Positions 16,541 to 25,072 of a stretch of 64,000 nt of DNA are shown here, in pieces (positions within the stretch are counted from its first letter, which is position 1; the number at the start of each line of letters is the position of its first letter). The translations under genes were made by a program, and so were the position numbers. The DNA is taken from assembly GCF_024055795.1 (NCBI RefSeq), contig NZ_JAMXMY010000006.1, forward strand, positions 1-64,000, in the 5' to 3' direction. The DNA comes from Actinoallomurus purpureus (lineage in GTDB: Bacteria > Actinomycetota > Actinomycetes > Streptosporangiales > Streptosporangiaceae). A model generated the notes under the pieces. That model saw only the letters and a list, made by a program, of their open reading frames with translations, made no database searches and was not told the origin of the DNA.

Positions 16541-17426
16541 ATGTATTTCTGTTATCTCGATGAGTCGGGTGGGTGTGAGCCGCCCGACCAGACTCCGAAC
16601 GCCACTCCGGCAATGGTCATCCTGGGCCTGATCATTCCAGCGCGGCACATCCCCGCACTGGCCCGCGACTTCCTCGCGCTGAAGCGCCGCCACTTCCCCG
16701 GGCGCTTCCGGTGCGGCCCCGCTCTCGACCACGTGCTGACCGAGGTCAAGGGCAGCGACATCCTCCAGATGACCCGCAAGGATTCACGCGACCGGCGGCG
16801 CCAGGCCAAATTAGTCCGTCATGACCTTCTCAAACTGGTCGACGGGTATGGATGCCAGATTGTCGGCCGGGTGTGGGTCAAGGAAAAGGGAAAGTCGCTC
16901 AAATCGGACCCCACTTACTGTTATGCCGTGCAGGACATAGCCCGGCATTATAGTAAATTCCTCTCAGAGGAGCACTCCAAAGGCGTGCTGATCGCGGACG
17001 GGCGGACGCCGGGGCTCAATGTCACGGTGGCGCACTCGATCTTCACGCAGAAGTGGCGGACCGCAGGGGATCCCTATCCGCCGCTCCTCGAGGTTCCGCT
17101 GTTCGCGCACAGCGACAACCACGTCGGCCTGCAGATCGCGGACCTCATCGCCTCCACGCTCGTCCTCCCGATGGCGGCCGCCGCCTACGGCGCCCCGCCC
17201 GACTCCGTCCACGCGCTACCCGGCGGTCCGGGCAGACCACGGCGGCGCCCTCCGCGACCTGCAGTACCGCTACCGCGACGAGACGGGCCGGTGGCGCGGC
17301 GGCCTAGTGGTCAGCGACCCGGCCTGCCGCCGCCCCGGATGGCTGCTCTTCGGCCCGGGCGAAGGCGAGGAGCGACTGATCCCCGAGCAGACCGGGCCGC
17401 TACGGCCCGACCTCACGCTCGGCTGA
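16541..17426 (+). pseudogene. DUF3800 protein, frameshifted
   Basis: The start reads Met-Tyr-Phe-Cys-Tyr-Leu-Asp-Glu-Ser-Gly, the hallmark of DUF3800 proteins, whose RNase-H-like fold uses Asp in that motif. The frame is good to Ser-Val-His-Ala at about 17212. After that the same family continues in another frame (Arg-Tyr-Pro-Ala-Val-Arg-Ala-Asp-His-Gly... to the TGA at 17424), consistent with loss of one CG dinucleotide in a GCGC run. Read in the original frame it ends in Pro/Arg-rich nonsense. A second, separately decayed copy of its tail lies at 22634-22965. A programmed or sequencing frameshift is the alternative. Confidence 0.75.
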
Positions 17427-17472
17427 CCGGGGACCGGATTCCGTCGTTGGGGTCATGCGACGGACGGGCCGT

Positions 17473-17795
17473 CAGGTGGCGGCGACGATGATGCGCTGGA
17501 TCTGGGCCGTCGTCGTGATCGCGCGGACGGTCTCTGGGGGTACAGCGCGCCGCCCATGTAGATGCCTGGCCGGGCTGTAGCGGGAGGGGGACGGTAGCGC
17601 CTCCGAGGCGGTGAAGTTGTGCAAGTCCTGGGCGCCGGTCTGTTCGGCGACGCGGGCGGCGGTGCGCTCGGTGATCCCGCTGCCCGGCAGGATGACGATC
17701 CGGCCCGCGACCCGCTGATCCTGCGGCTCTACGTTCAGCCGGTGGTGGCGAGCGCGATCAGTAGCCGGGGTCCGCCCCGCCGCTCGCCTGGTCGT
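17473..17795 (-). pseudogene. Mosaic of duplicated gene tails (cutC fragment plus unknown gene)
   Basis: 17473-17702 is a diverged copy of the 3' end of the cutC gene (about 23633-23868). On the minus strand it encodes Arg-Ile-Val-Ile-Leu-Pro-Gly-Ser-Gly-Ile, Glu-Arg-Thr-Ala-Ala-Arg-Val-Ala-Glu-Gln-Thr-Gly-Ala-Gln and Pro-Pro-Glu-Thr-Val-Arg-Ala-Ile. 17703-17795 then matches 22950-23037, the spot where the second DUF3800 tail meets the 3' end of the gene at 23005. The parts are in a different order from the source. No intact gene remains. Confidence 0.8.
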
Positions 17796-17881
17796 CGGCC
17801 ACGACGACGCGCACGTGGCGATGGCTGCCCGTGCGACTCGGTCTTGTGCTTGAAATGAATCTTCGACCATAGGCTGCCGCC

Positions 17882-18550
17882 ATGGACTGGCAGACCTGGC
17901 ACGACGACTACGATCTTCCCGATTCGCCGTTGGCGCGGCGATTGCGGGTGGTTCAAGAGCAGGTCCGGGCGGCCTTGGACCGCAGCCCCTCCGGTCCGTT
18001 GCGGGTGATCAGCCTGTGCGCTGGTCAAGGTCATGATCTGCTGGGTGTGCTGGCCGGGCATCCTCGCCGCGTTGATGTGCGGGCACGTCTCGTGGAGTTG
18101 GACGCGCGCAACACTGCGGCCGCGCTGGAGACGGCCAGAGGCGCCGGGCTTAGCCGGGTCGAGGTGGTGACGGCTGACGCCGCGCTCACCGACCACTATC
18201 GCGGCATGGTTCCCGCGGATCTCGTGCTGGCCTGCGGGGTGTTCGGCAACATCACCGACGAGGACATCGAGCGCACCATCGACTCCTGCTCCCAGTTGTG
18301 CAAGACCGGCGGCACCGTCATCTGGACCCGGCACCGCAGATTGCCCGACCGAGTGCCGTTGATCTGCGACTGGTTCGAGGGGCATGGCTTCGACCGGCAG
18401 TGGGTGTCCGAACCGGATGCGGGCTTCGGCGTTGGCGTGCACTGCTTCGCCGGCGAGCCGCGTCGGCTGGCCCTGGGCGTGCGTATGTTCACCTTCGTTG
18501 GGTCCGACCTGCTCAGGCAAACGAACCCGCCGGTTGGCGGGGCCGGCTGA
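17882..18550 (+). CDS. Class I SAM-dependent methyltransferase
   Basis: 222 residues. Motif I Leu-Arg-Val-Ile-Ser-Leu-Cys-Ala-Gly-Gln-Gly-His-Asp (about 39-52) and the acidic motif II region Val-Arg-Ala-Arg-Leu-Val-Glu-Leu-Asp form the S-adenosylmethionine pocket; Asp-Leu-Val-Leu-Ala-Cys-Gly-Val-Phe-Gly-Asn-Ile is motif IV. The family is common in actinomycetes but its methyl acceptor is unknown. A TAGGCT hexamer at 17870-17875, six bases before the ATG and without a ribosome site, suggests a leaderless transcript. It sits between decayed genes yet looks intact. Confidence 0.75.
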   Translation: MDWQTWHDDYDLPDSPLARRLRVVQEQVRAALDRSPSGPLRVISLCAGQGHDLLGVLAGHPRRVDVRARLVELDARNTAAALETARGAGLSRVEVVTADAALTDHYRGMVPADLVLACGVFGNITDEDIERTIDSCSQLCKTGGTVIWTRHRRLPDRVPLICDWFEGHGFDRQWVSEPDAGFGVGVHCFAGEPRRLALGVRMFTFVGSDLLRQTNPPVGGAG

Positions 18551-18747
18551 CGGCTGACGGCTGACGGATGGGGCAATCGGGGCGATCAGCTTCATTGGCT
18601 CAGGGAACTCTAGGGTTATTGCTTAATTCGCGATCCCGTTTTTTGTCTGCCTTTTTTGTGGTGATATGTGGCGTCGTTTAGCGGCGATCTTGCGATAGTA
18701 TGTTCGATGATTAGATGCGTTGAGGGCATGTCCAAAGGGGGTGTGGC

Positions 18748-20400
18748 GTGGCCCAGATAGCGTGCGCGGTTCCCTCTTACGGATATGTGACAGGGCGGGA
18801 TGGGGATCCATCCTACGTATGGCCGGGTGAATTCATCGAAGAGTCGGCGCCGGCGTGGTTCGATGACGGCCTGGAAGTGGATTTGTCCGACCTGGAGGTT
18901 CCACCGGGGCCAGGATCGGCGGCGACGCTGGCCGCCACGGATCTGGCGCCGCTTGACGATGATGGTCTGTTGACCGCGATCGGCGCCTGGCGACGGCTGG
19001 GGTCGTGGGCAAAGGCCGGGGAACTGGCCGCCGTGGCCGCGTTGCTTGAAAAGCGCACCCGGGGTGGGGGCGGCGTGCAGGCGTTCGAGTCCGCCGTGAG
19101 TGAGATCCAGTTGGAGCTCACCTTGACCGGATGGGGTGCCGCGCGGTTGCTGGAGCTGGCCTGTCCGCTGGCCGACAAGCTGCCGGGCACCATGGACGCC
19201 CTTCGTCAGGGGCTGATCGATGAGGCCAAGGCGCGGGTCATCGCCCGTGCCGTCGACGGCGCCCCGGACGCCACCACCGCGCGGCTGATGGAGCGGCGTG
19301 TGCTCCCCGAGGCGCCACGGCAGACGACCGGGCAGTTGCGGAGCGCGGTCCAGCGGGCGTTGATCGAGGTCGACCCTGGCGCGGCCGAGCGCCGCCGCGC
19401 GAATGCCGAAGCCGATCGCCGGGTCGAGTTGCGGGCCACGGACGACCACACCGCCGACCTGTGCGGGCGTGACCTGCCTGCCGACCAGGCACTGGCCGCC
19501 GACAATCGCATCACCGCATTGGCGCGAGCGCTCAAGACCGACGGCTCCTCGCATTCCCTGGCCTTCCTGCGTGCCCAGGTCTTCCTCGATCTGCTGCTGG
19601 GCGCCGGCCTCACGCCCAGCTGGCCACCGACGAACGATCAACCCGACGAACGGCCCGACACTGGTCCCGCTGACGAGTCAGGCGACATCGACAACCGGGC
19701 CCGGTTCGGCGAGGACGCCGATGCCAATGATCTCCGTGCCCGGCCGCCGGTGTCCCGGTCGGCGTCAAAGGCCGGTTTCGCCGGCAGGGTCCATCTGATC
19801 GTGCCGCTTCACACGCTGCTCGGCATGGCGGAGCAGCCCGGCGAAGTTCCCGGCCACGGCATGGTCCCGGCCTCGGTGGCGCGCGCGATCGCGGCCACGG
19901 CCACTGGGCGGCGCTGGTGCTACACCGTGATCGACCAGTCCGGATGTGCCGTCGGCCACGGGCACATTCCGCCACCTCGTGACGGTGACGAGGAGATGAA
20001 CCGAGAAGCCCTGGCCGACCTCATCACCGCATATTTCGGCGGTCTCGAGACGCGTCCTGGCTGTGGGCATGGGCCCAACTCGGTCGACGATCCGGGCAAT
20101 CGACACATCCAGGGTGCCTACCGGCCGCCGGAGACCCTGCGCCACAGGGTCGAGACCCGCGACCGTACGTGCAGATTCCCGACCTGCCGAAGACCGGCAG
20201 AAGCCTGCGACCTCGACCACACCGTTCCGTATGACGAGGGCGGAACGACATGCGATTGCAACCTCGCGCCGCTGTGTCGGAAACACCATCGGCTGAAGCA
20301 GTCGGCGGGATGGACATTGCTTCATCCGGAGCCAGGGCGACTGGTCTGGGTGACACCCACCGGACGGAAATACTTCGTCAGCCCAGACCCGTACGCATAG
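18748..20400 (+). CDS. DUF222/13E12-family HNH endonuclease
   Basis: 550 residues, GTG start after an AAAGGGGG ribosome site. Residues about 60-330 are the helical DUF222 domain. The C-terminus (about 465-515) is an HNH nuclease: Cys-Arg-Phe-Pro-Thr-Cys, the Asp490-His491 of the first HNH element, Asn-Leu-Ala-Pro-Leu-Cys and Lys-His-His-Arg-Leu-Lys. Four cysteines are placed to bind a structural zinc. These multi-copy actinobacterial genes are related to mycobacterial 13E12 repeats; their biological role is unsettled. The upstream 150 bases are AT-rich and unlike the neighbourhood. Confidence 0.85.
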   Translation: MAQIACAVPSYGYVTGRDGDPSYVWPGEFIEESAPAWFDDGLEVDLSDLEVPPGPGSAATLAATDLAPLDDDGLLTAIGAWRRLGSWAKAGELAAVAALLEKRTRGGGGVQAFESAVSEIQLELTLTGWGAARLLELACPLADKLPGTMDALRQGLIDEAKARVIARAVDGAPDATTARLMERRVLPEAPRQTTGQLRSAVQRALIEVDPGAAERRRANAEADRRVELRATDDHTADLCGRDLPADQALAADNRITALARALKTDGSSHSLAFLRAQVFLDLLLGAGLTPSWPPTNDQPDERPDTGPADESGDIDNRARFGEDADANDLRARPPVSRSASKAGFAGRVHLIVPLHTLLGMAEQPGEVPGHGMVPASVARAIAATATGRRWCYTVIDQSGCAVGHGHIPPPRDGDEEMNREALADLITAYFGGLETRPGCGHGPNSVDDPGNRHIQGAYRPPETLRHRVETRDRTCRFPTCRRPAEACDLDHTVPYDEGGTTCDCNLAPLCRKHHRLKQSAGWTLLHPEPGRLVWVTPTGRKYFVSPDPYA

Positions 20401-20467
20401 AGGGTTTCAGTGATCGCCCCGGCAGTCAGGGGGTGCTGGCGGCGATGCGCTGGCGAGCGTGGGCCTG

Positions 20468-20830
20468 CTACGGGGAAGGATGTGATGCACTACGGCTCCA
20501 GCAGGCGCATCGCATCGCGTCATGCAGATGTCGGTGCACGATCTTCACGCACGCGGGGTCGGTGGCGGGATCGTCTACCCAGCGGACTGCCTGTTCCATG
20601 AACCACTCGACCGCCCAGACGCGGTGCCAGCCGAGCGCCCACGCTTTGGTGGGCAGGCCGGCGCGCTACGTCAGGGCGTCGTGGTGGCCGCCCGCGTGGA
20701 CATAGGCCTCGATGAGTCGCCGCAGGCGAACCGGGTCGGGGGGTTCCACCGTGCCGTACCAGCTGGCTAGATCGAGCAGCCCCGGGCTGGTGAACGCGCG
20801 GCCGCGGCGACGCCATCGTGGTCGTCGGGT
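20468..20830 (-). pseudogene. Remnant of a phosphotransferase-like gene with an internal stop
   Basis: Read on the minus strand, one frame gives Ser-Pro-Gly-Leu-Leu-Asp-Leu-Ala-Ser-Trp-Tyr-Gly-Thr-Val, then Leu-Ile-Glu-Ala-Tyr-Val-His-Ala-Gly-Gly-His, a TAG, and then Ala-Leu-Gly-Trp-His-Arg-Val-Trp-Ala-Val-Glu-Trp-Phe-Met-Glu-Gln. It ends at the TAG at 20468-20470. The pattern recalls the C-terminus of aminoglycoside-phosphotransferase-fold proteins, but the family call is weak. No start or N-terminal half is present. Confidence 0.4.
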
Positions 20831-20878
20831 CCACGGGACGGTGCTCCATGCGAGTCGGTGGGACGCACGCCGTGGTCG

Positions 20879-21247
20879 TCACGATCGGCCCCGCAGGTAG
20901 GCGTGGACCTCCTCGGCGGTCATCTCATCGAACCGTCTCAGGGCGGCTCCGAGGAATCGGAGTTGATCGGTGTCGCCGGTCCCCACGCAGACCTGGCCAC
21001 CGGTCCACCGCCACAGCGGCAGCCCGCCGGTGTCCAGGACCGACGACCACCCCTGCGGCGGCACCGGCAGGTCGGTGCGATCCCGCTGCCGCCACTGGAG
21101 GCTCATCCGCGCGGCGGCCGGGTATTTGCGGATGAGGAAGTGGAGCTGAAACAGCTGCCTCGCCTCGGACGGTGGTCGGGTCGCCAGCGAGTCGACCAGG
21201 GCGCGTAGCGCCGGAAGCGAGCGCATGAGACGTTCTTCGGGCGTCAT
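20879..21247 (-). CDS. Hypothetical protein
   Basis: 122 residues, unrecognised. It starts Met-Thr-Pro-Glu-Glu-Arg-Leu-Met-Arg-Ser-Leu-Pro, has a helical N-terminal half and a Trp-rich C-terminal half (Leu-Gln-Trp-Arg-Gln-Arg, Pro-Gln-Gly-Trp-Ser-Ser, Leu-Trp-Arg-Trp-Thr-Gly-Gly). The ATG at 21245-21247 lies two bases after the stop of the upstream gene, so the two are one operon. The longer frame to 21373 would overlap that gene and is rejected. The pair sits head-to-head with the XRE/DUF397 genes. Confidence 0.6.
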   Translation of the reverse strand: MTPEERLMRSLPALRALVDSLATRPPSEARQLFQLHFLIRKYPAAARMSLQWRQRDRTDLPVPPQGWSSVLDTGGLPLWRWTGGQVCVGTGDTDQLRFLGAALRRFDEMTAEEVHAYLRGRS

Positions 21248-21249
21248 CG

Positions 21250-21558
21250 TCACATCCCCGTGCGCCGCAGCGGCACGCAGACGACCTTGCTGATCGACCG
21301 GATCAGCTCGTCGATGTCGTCGACGGCGAGGAGCCAGGAGGAGTCGCCCCGGCGGCCGATCGGGACTCCCCACGACCAGTGCCAGCGGGTATGTCCCTGT
21401 TCATCAGGTTTGCAGATGATCCTCTCGCTGAGGTGATTGCTCGCCCCGTGTATAAGGATCTCCGCACCGTACTGCTCGGCGTTCAGCCCCGCCGCCTGGC
21501 ATTCCTGAGTCAGCCACTTCGCGTACGCGTGAATGTCTTCCGATGTGTACGGTTCCAC
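21250..21558 (-). CDS. Hypothetical protein
   Basis: 102 residues, unrecognised. N-terminal helix (Asp-Ile-His-Ala-Tyr-Ala-Lys-Trp-Leu-Thr-Gln-Glu-Cys), then mixed strand/helix with His-Thr-Arg-Trp-His-Trp-Ser-Trp-Gly and an acidic Asp-Asp-Ile-Asp-Glu-Leu-Ile helix. First gene of a two-gene operon reading away from the XRE regulator at 21676; the shared 117-base gap is AT-rich and should hold both promoters. The context resembles small unknowns found beside DUF397/XRE pairs in actinomycetes. Confidence 0.6.
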   Translation of the reverse strand: MEPYTSEDIHAYAKWLTQECQAAGLNAEQYGAEILIHGASNHLSERIICKPDEQGHTRWHWSWGVPIGRRGDSSWLLAVDDIDELIRSISKVVCVPLRRTGM

Positions 21559-21675
21559 GACTTATTCCCTTTTATTCGCCCGCCGATTTCCAGTGACCAG
21601 ACTCACACGCTGAGTTACTTTGAGCTACAGACAGGCGTCACCCAATGACCCCCTGGCCCTCTCGAAGGACTCACC

Positions 21676-22494
21676 ATGGCGAATGGCGCGCTCACCCGAG
21701 ACCCCCTGATCCGAGCGTTCGGCGCCGTGCTGCGCGGCCACCGCGAGGCGGCGAAGCTCTCACGCCCCGCGCTGGCCAAGGCACTGGGCTGCACACCTCA
21801 GTGGATCGAGAAGCTCGAAACCGGCCAGCGGGCACCATCGGAGGCGACATCGGAAGACTTCGATACTTACTTCAAGACTCCGGAGACCTTCCACCGGATG
21901 TGGGTCGAGATCCGCCGCGCCGGAAAGCACGCGGAGCTACCGCCAGGCTTCTCTGGATTCGTGGACCTGGAGGCCAAGGCGACCATCATGTACATCTTTG
22001 AAAACATGGCCATCACAGGCCTGTTCCAGACACCCCAGTACGCCTATGAGGTTCTCAAGGCGGGCCGGAAGCCAGAGGTGGTCGAACGGCTGGTCGCCAC
22101 ACGGATGGAGCGTCAGCAGATCCTCGCCCGCGACAACCCTCCTCAAATCGTTCTCGTCCTCGACGAGTGGGTTCTGCATCGACCGGTTGGGGACCAGGGG
22201 ACCCGCAAAGAGCAGATCGGTCGCTTGATTGAAAACGCCCAGGAGCCGAACATCGCTGTTCAGGTGGTGCCTAGCAGGACCGGTGCATACCTCGGGTTCA
22301 TGGGTTCGTTCACCATGCTGAGCTTCGACGACGGCCCGGATCTCGTGTACGTGGAGGGTCACGCTGAAGGCCAAGTGATCGATACGCCTAACAAGGTCCA
22401 GGATCACGAACTAAACTTTAATATGATCAGAGGTGGAGCCGTGTCCGTAGAAGACTCACTGAATTTACTTCGCACCATGTGGGAGGACCTATGA
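21676..22494 (+). CDS. XRE-family regulator with DUF5753 domain
   Basis: 272 residues. Residues about 12-70 are a Cro/CI helix-turn-helix (Leu-Ser-Arg-Pro-Ala-Leu-Ala-Lys-Ala-Leu-Gly-Cys-Thr-Pro-Gln-Trp-Ile). Residues about 90-265 are the DUF5753 domain, with Pro-Gly-Phe-Ser-Gly-Phe-Val-Asp-Leu-Glu, Gly-Leu-Phe-Gln-Thr-Pro-Gln-Tyr-Ala and Val-Gln-Val-Val-Pro. Such proteins pair with a small DUF397 partner, many copies per genome, in Streptomyces development and toxin-antitoxin-like modules. The stop overlaps the next start as ATGA, as in normal pairs. Confidence 0.85.
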   Translation: MANGALTRDPLIRAFGAVLRGHREAAKLSRPALAKALGCTPQWIEKLETGQRAPSEATSEDFDTYFKTPETFHRMWVEIRRAGKHAELPPGFSGFVDLEAKATIMYIFENMAITGLFQTPQYAYEVLKAGRKPEVVERLVATRMERQQILARDNPPQIVLVLDEWVLHRPVGDQGTRKEQIGRLIENAQEPNIAVQVVPSRTGAYLGFMGSFTMLSFDDGPDLVYVEGHAEGQVIDTPNKVQDHELNFNMIRGGAVSVEDSLNLLRTMWEDL

Positions 22495-22628
22495 AGATTC
22501 TGGATCTGCCCACCGGCTCATGGCGTAAGAGCAGCCGCAGTGGCCCCACCGGTGGCCAATGCATCGAAGTCGCCGCCGTGCGGTCGCTGGCCACCGCTTG
22601 CGACGCCGAACCGCCGACGAACGCGTAG
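22491..22628 (+). CDS. Truncated DUF397 protein
   Basis: 45 codons. Met-Lys-Ile-Leu-Asp-Leu then Ser-Trp-Arg-Lys-Ser-Ser-Arg-Ser-Gly-Pro-Thr-Gly-Gly-Gln-Cys-Ile-Glu-Val-Ala is the unmistakable DUF397 N-terminus. Normal members run to about 60-75 residues with an Asp-Ser-Lys-(Asp/Asn)-Pro motif and a Trp-containing tail. Here the sequence breaks after Val-Ala-Ala-Val and ends at a TAG, just before a copied DUF3800 tail. It overlaps the XRE gene by four bases. Probably a non-functional partner, cut by rearrangement. Confidence 0.72.
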   Translation: MKILDLPTGSWRKSSRSGPTGGQCIEVAAVRSLATACDAEPPTNA

Positions 22629-22633
22629 TCGGG

Positions 22634-22965
22634 CCGCTGCTCGAGGTCCCCCTGTTCGCGCACCGCGACAACCACGTCGGCCTGCAGATCGCGGGCCTCG
22701 CCGTGTCGACGCTCGTCCTCCCGATAGCGGCCACCGCCTACGCGGCCCGGCTCCGTGCACGCCTCCGGCCGATGCCCTGCGGTGCGCACCGACCACGGCG
22801 CGGCGCTGCGCGACCGCCAGTATCGCTACCGGGACGAGACCGGTCGGTTGCGGGGCGGCCTCGTGGTCAGCGACCCCGGTCACCGCAGGCCCGGATCGCT
22901 GCCGTTGGGCGAGCGAGGACGACCAGCCGATCGTCCTGCCGTACGCCGAGCCCGCGACCGGCTGA
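22634..22965 (+). pseudogene. Second, decayed DUF3800 C-terminal fragment
   Basis: The DNA is closely similar to 17081-17400: both begin CCGCT(C/G)CTCGAGGT and contain the frame Val-Pro-Leu-Phe-Ala-His-(Ser/Arg)-Asp-Asn-His-Val-Gly-Leu-Gln-Ile. It has no N-terminus and at least two frame changes: one near 22745, where five bases are missing relative to the other copy, and one near 22895. The true tail resumes in a third frame (Asp-Asp-Gln-Pro-Ile-Val-Leu-Pro-Tyr) and ends with the TGA at 22963. Its lesions differ from those of the first copy. Confidence 0.75.
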
Positions 22966-23004
22966 TCCTGCGGCGCCACGTTCAGCCGGTGGTGGCGAGC
23001 TCGA

Positions 23005-23553
23005 TCAGTAGCCGGGACCCGTCCCGCCGCTCGCCTCGATCAGCCAGTACAGCGTTCCGGTGCCGAAAGGCAGCCCGGTCGTGGCGACGTCGATCCAGCC
23101 CGTACCCGGTGCGTCGGTTCCGGCATTCCACCACCACCAGCTCCGGTCGTCGCCTCCGCCCTCTTCTTCGTCCAGGTCGAAATAGAAGAGCCAGTTCGAA
23201 AGGCTCCACGGCGCCTTGCCCGCGGTGGCCTCCTCCGCCGGAGTCGTGGTCTGCCAGCGCTCCAGCCAGGCGGCGGCCCTGTCGGCAGGATCGAAGACCG
23301 GTTCCGGTGGGGACGGCTTGACTTCCGGTGCGGACCGTTCGACGAACCAGGAGGGGAGGATCTCCGGCCACTCTTCCTCTGCCGGCCATGAATCCACCCG
23401 CTCGACAACGCATCCGAGCACCTCGCGCGCACGGGCGATCACGGCCGCCGGGTCGGTCGCCGTGAAGAACACCCGTACGAGGAGCAGGCCTTCCTCGTCA
23501 TCCTCGGCGGGGCCGAGCCGGATACGTCGCAGTTCGCCCTCGGAGATCTTCAT
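23005..23553 (-). CDS. Hypothetical acidic protein
   Basis: 182 residues, unrecognised. The N-terminal part (Lys-Ile-Ser-Glu-Gly-Glu-Leu-Arg-Arg-Ile, Val-Arg-Val-Phe-Phe-Thr-Ala-Thr-Asp) could be a small alpha/beta fold. The middle is acidic and Pro-rich; the C-terminus is aromatic (Ser-Trp-Trp-Trp-Trp-Asn, Tyr-Trp-Leu-Ile-Glu). No signal or membrane segment. Its last codons and downstream flank are present again at 17703-17795. It stands alone on the minus strand, with a 73-base gap to cutC, which is also minus and lies upstream of it. Confidence 0.6.
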   Translation of the reverse strand: MKISEGELRRIRLGPAEDDEEGLLLVRVFFTATDPAAVIARAREVLGCVVERVDSWPAEEEWPEILPSWFVERSAPEVKPSPPEPVFDPADRAAAWLERWQTTTPAEEATAGKAPWSLSNWLFYFDLDEEEGGGDDRSWWWWNAGTDAPGTGWIDVATTGLPFGTGTLYWLIEASGGTGPGY

Positions 23554-23626
23554 ATCCGAAGTGTGCAGGATCTCGGACGATGCGGAGGTTCCTGGAAGGG
23601 CATCCCCGCCTCCGTTCGAGAAGAAA

Positions 23627-24367
23627 TCAGCCGACGGCGGCGATGATGCTGTGGATCCGGGCCGTCGTCGTGATCGCGCGGACGGTCTCCGGGGGGTACA
23701 GCGCGCCGCCCATGTGGATGCCCGGCCGGATGAAGCGGGACAGGGACGGTAGCGCCTCCGAGGCGGTGAAGTGCAGCTCCTGGGCGCCGGTCTGTTCGGC
23801 GACGCGGGCGGCGGTGCGTTCGTTGATCCCGCCGGCGGGGAGGATGACGATCCGCGCAGCGGCCTTCTCGACGAGGCGCGCGATGAGGTCCGCGCCCTCC
23901 AGGGCCGTGGGGGCCGCGCCGGAGGTGAGCAGCCGGTCCACGCCGAGGCCGATGACGTCCTCGAACGCCGCTTCGGGGTCGCGGGTGACGTCGTACGCGC
24001 GGTGGAAGGTGACGCTGAGAGGGCGCGCGGCCTCGACGAGCCGCGCGCACAGTTCGGTGTCGATCTCCGCGTCCGGGGTCAGCGCGCCGATGACGACGCC
24101 GTCCGCGCCGGCGGCCTTGACCGCCGCGATGTCGCGCAGCATCACCGCGGCTTCGGCGGGGCCGTACACGAAGTCCCCGCCACGGGGGCGAATGATCACA
24201 TGGACCTTGATCCGGCCGGCCGCGGCGGCGACGGCCTGTTCGATCATCCCGATGCTCGGCGTGATCCCTCCCTCGAAGAGGGCGGCGCACAGTTCGACGC
24301 GGTCGGCACCGGCGTCGACCGCGGCCGCGACGTCGTCGGCGGAGGCCAGGCAGATCTCGAAGCGCAT
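23627..24367 (-). CDS. cutC: CutC family protein
   Basis: 246 residues, a TIM-barrel of the CutC family. N-terminal Phe-Glu-Ile-Cys-Leu-Ala-Ser, then Gly-Ala-Asp-Arg-Val-Glu-Leu-Cys-Ala-Ala-Leu-Phe-Glu-Gly-Gly-Ile-Thr-Pro-Ser, Ile-Ile-Arg-Pro-Arg-Gly-Gly-Asp-Phe and Val-Thr-Phe-His-Arg-Ala-Tyr-Asp, are all family signatures. It was described as copper homeostasis in E. coli, but the true function is doubtful. The ATG at 24365-24367 is chosen because homology starts there. Its 3' end was copied to 17473-17702. Confidence 0.9.
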   Translation of the reverse strand: MRFEICLASADDVAAAVDAGADRVELCAALFEGGITPSIGMIEQAVAAAAGRIKVHVIIRPRGGDFVYGPAEAAVMLRDIAAVKAAGADGVVIGALTPDAEIDTELCARLVEAARPLSVTFHRAYDVTRDPEAAFEDVIGLGVDRLLTSGAAPTALEGADLIARLVEKAAARIVILPAGGINERTAARVAEQTGAQELHFTASEALPSLSRFIRPGIHMGGALYPPETVRAITTTARIHSIIAAVG

Positions 24368-24427
24368 GGCGGGCAGTTTGGCAGAACCGCGATCGGCCGT
24401 CGGTGGGCCGTCGCCTACGATCGCCGC

Positions 24428-25072
24428 GTGACAGTGCGCGGACTCATCACCGACTGGGGCGGCGTGCTCACCACGCCGCTGAAGGAAACGATCACGGCGT
24501 GGATCGAGGCGGACGACATCGACGCCGACGCCTACCGGCTGGTCATGCGGGAGTGGGTGAGTGAGGCGTACGCCGGCGACGGCGTGGTGAACCCCATCCA
24601 CGGGCTGGAGGATGGCTCACTGAGCCCCGCGGAGTTCGAACGGCGGCTGGCCGAGCGGCTGCGTACCCGGACGGGGGCGGCGGTCCCCGCCGACGGGCTG
24701 CTGACCCGGATGTTCCTCGCCTTCGAGCCGGTCGAGCCGATGTACGACGCGCTGCGCCGGGCGCGGGCGGCCGGCCTCCGCACGTGCCTGCTGTCCAACT
24801 CCTGGGGCAACACCTATCCACGGGAGCTGTTCGCCGAGCTGTTCGACGCGGTGGTGATCTCCTCGGAGGTCAGGCTGCGCAAGCCCGACCCGGCGATCTT
24901 CCATCACGCCCTGGAACTGCTCGGGCTGCCGCCGGAGGAGTGCGCGTTCATCGACGACATCGAGCACAACGTCCGCGCCGCCGAGGAGCTCGGCATCACC
25001 GGCGTGCACTACGTCGACACCGAGAGCACGGTCGCCCGGCTGGAGCACCTGCTGGGCATCTCCCTGATCTAG
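24428..25072 (+). CDS. HAD-superfamily hydrolase (epoxide-hydrolase N-terminal-like subclass)
   Basis: 214 residues, GTG start. Motif I is Ile-Thr-Asp-Trp-Gly-Gly-Val-Leu with the nucleophile Asp and the usual second Asp replaced by Gly, as in the HAD-IA variant-3 group. Motif II is Leu-Leu-Ser-Asn-Ser-Trp; motif III/IV is Arg-Lys-Pro-Asp-Pro-Ala-Ile and Cys-Ala-Phe-Ile-Asp-Asp-Ile-Glu-His-Asn. The substrate is unknown. TACGAT at 24416-24421, exactly six bases before the GTG and without a ribosome site, indicates a leaderless mRNA. Divergent from cutC. Confidence 0.85.
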   Translation: MTVRGLITDWGGVLTTPLKETITAWIEADDIDADAYRLVMREWVSEAYAGDGVVNPIHGLEDGSLSPAEFERRLAERLRTRTGAAVPADGLLTRMFLAFEPVEPMYDALRRARAAGLRTCLLSNSWGNTYPRELFAELFDAVVISSEVRLRKPDPAIFHHALELLGLPPEECAFIDDIEHNVRAAEELGITGVHYVDTESTVARLEHLLGISLI

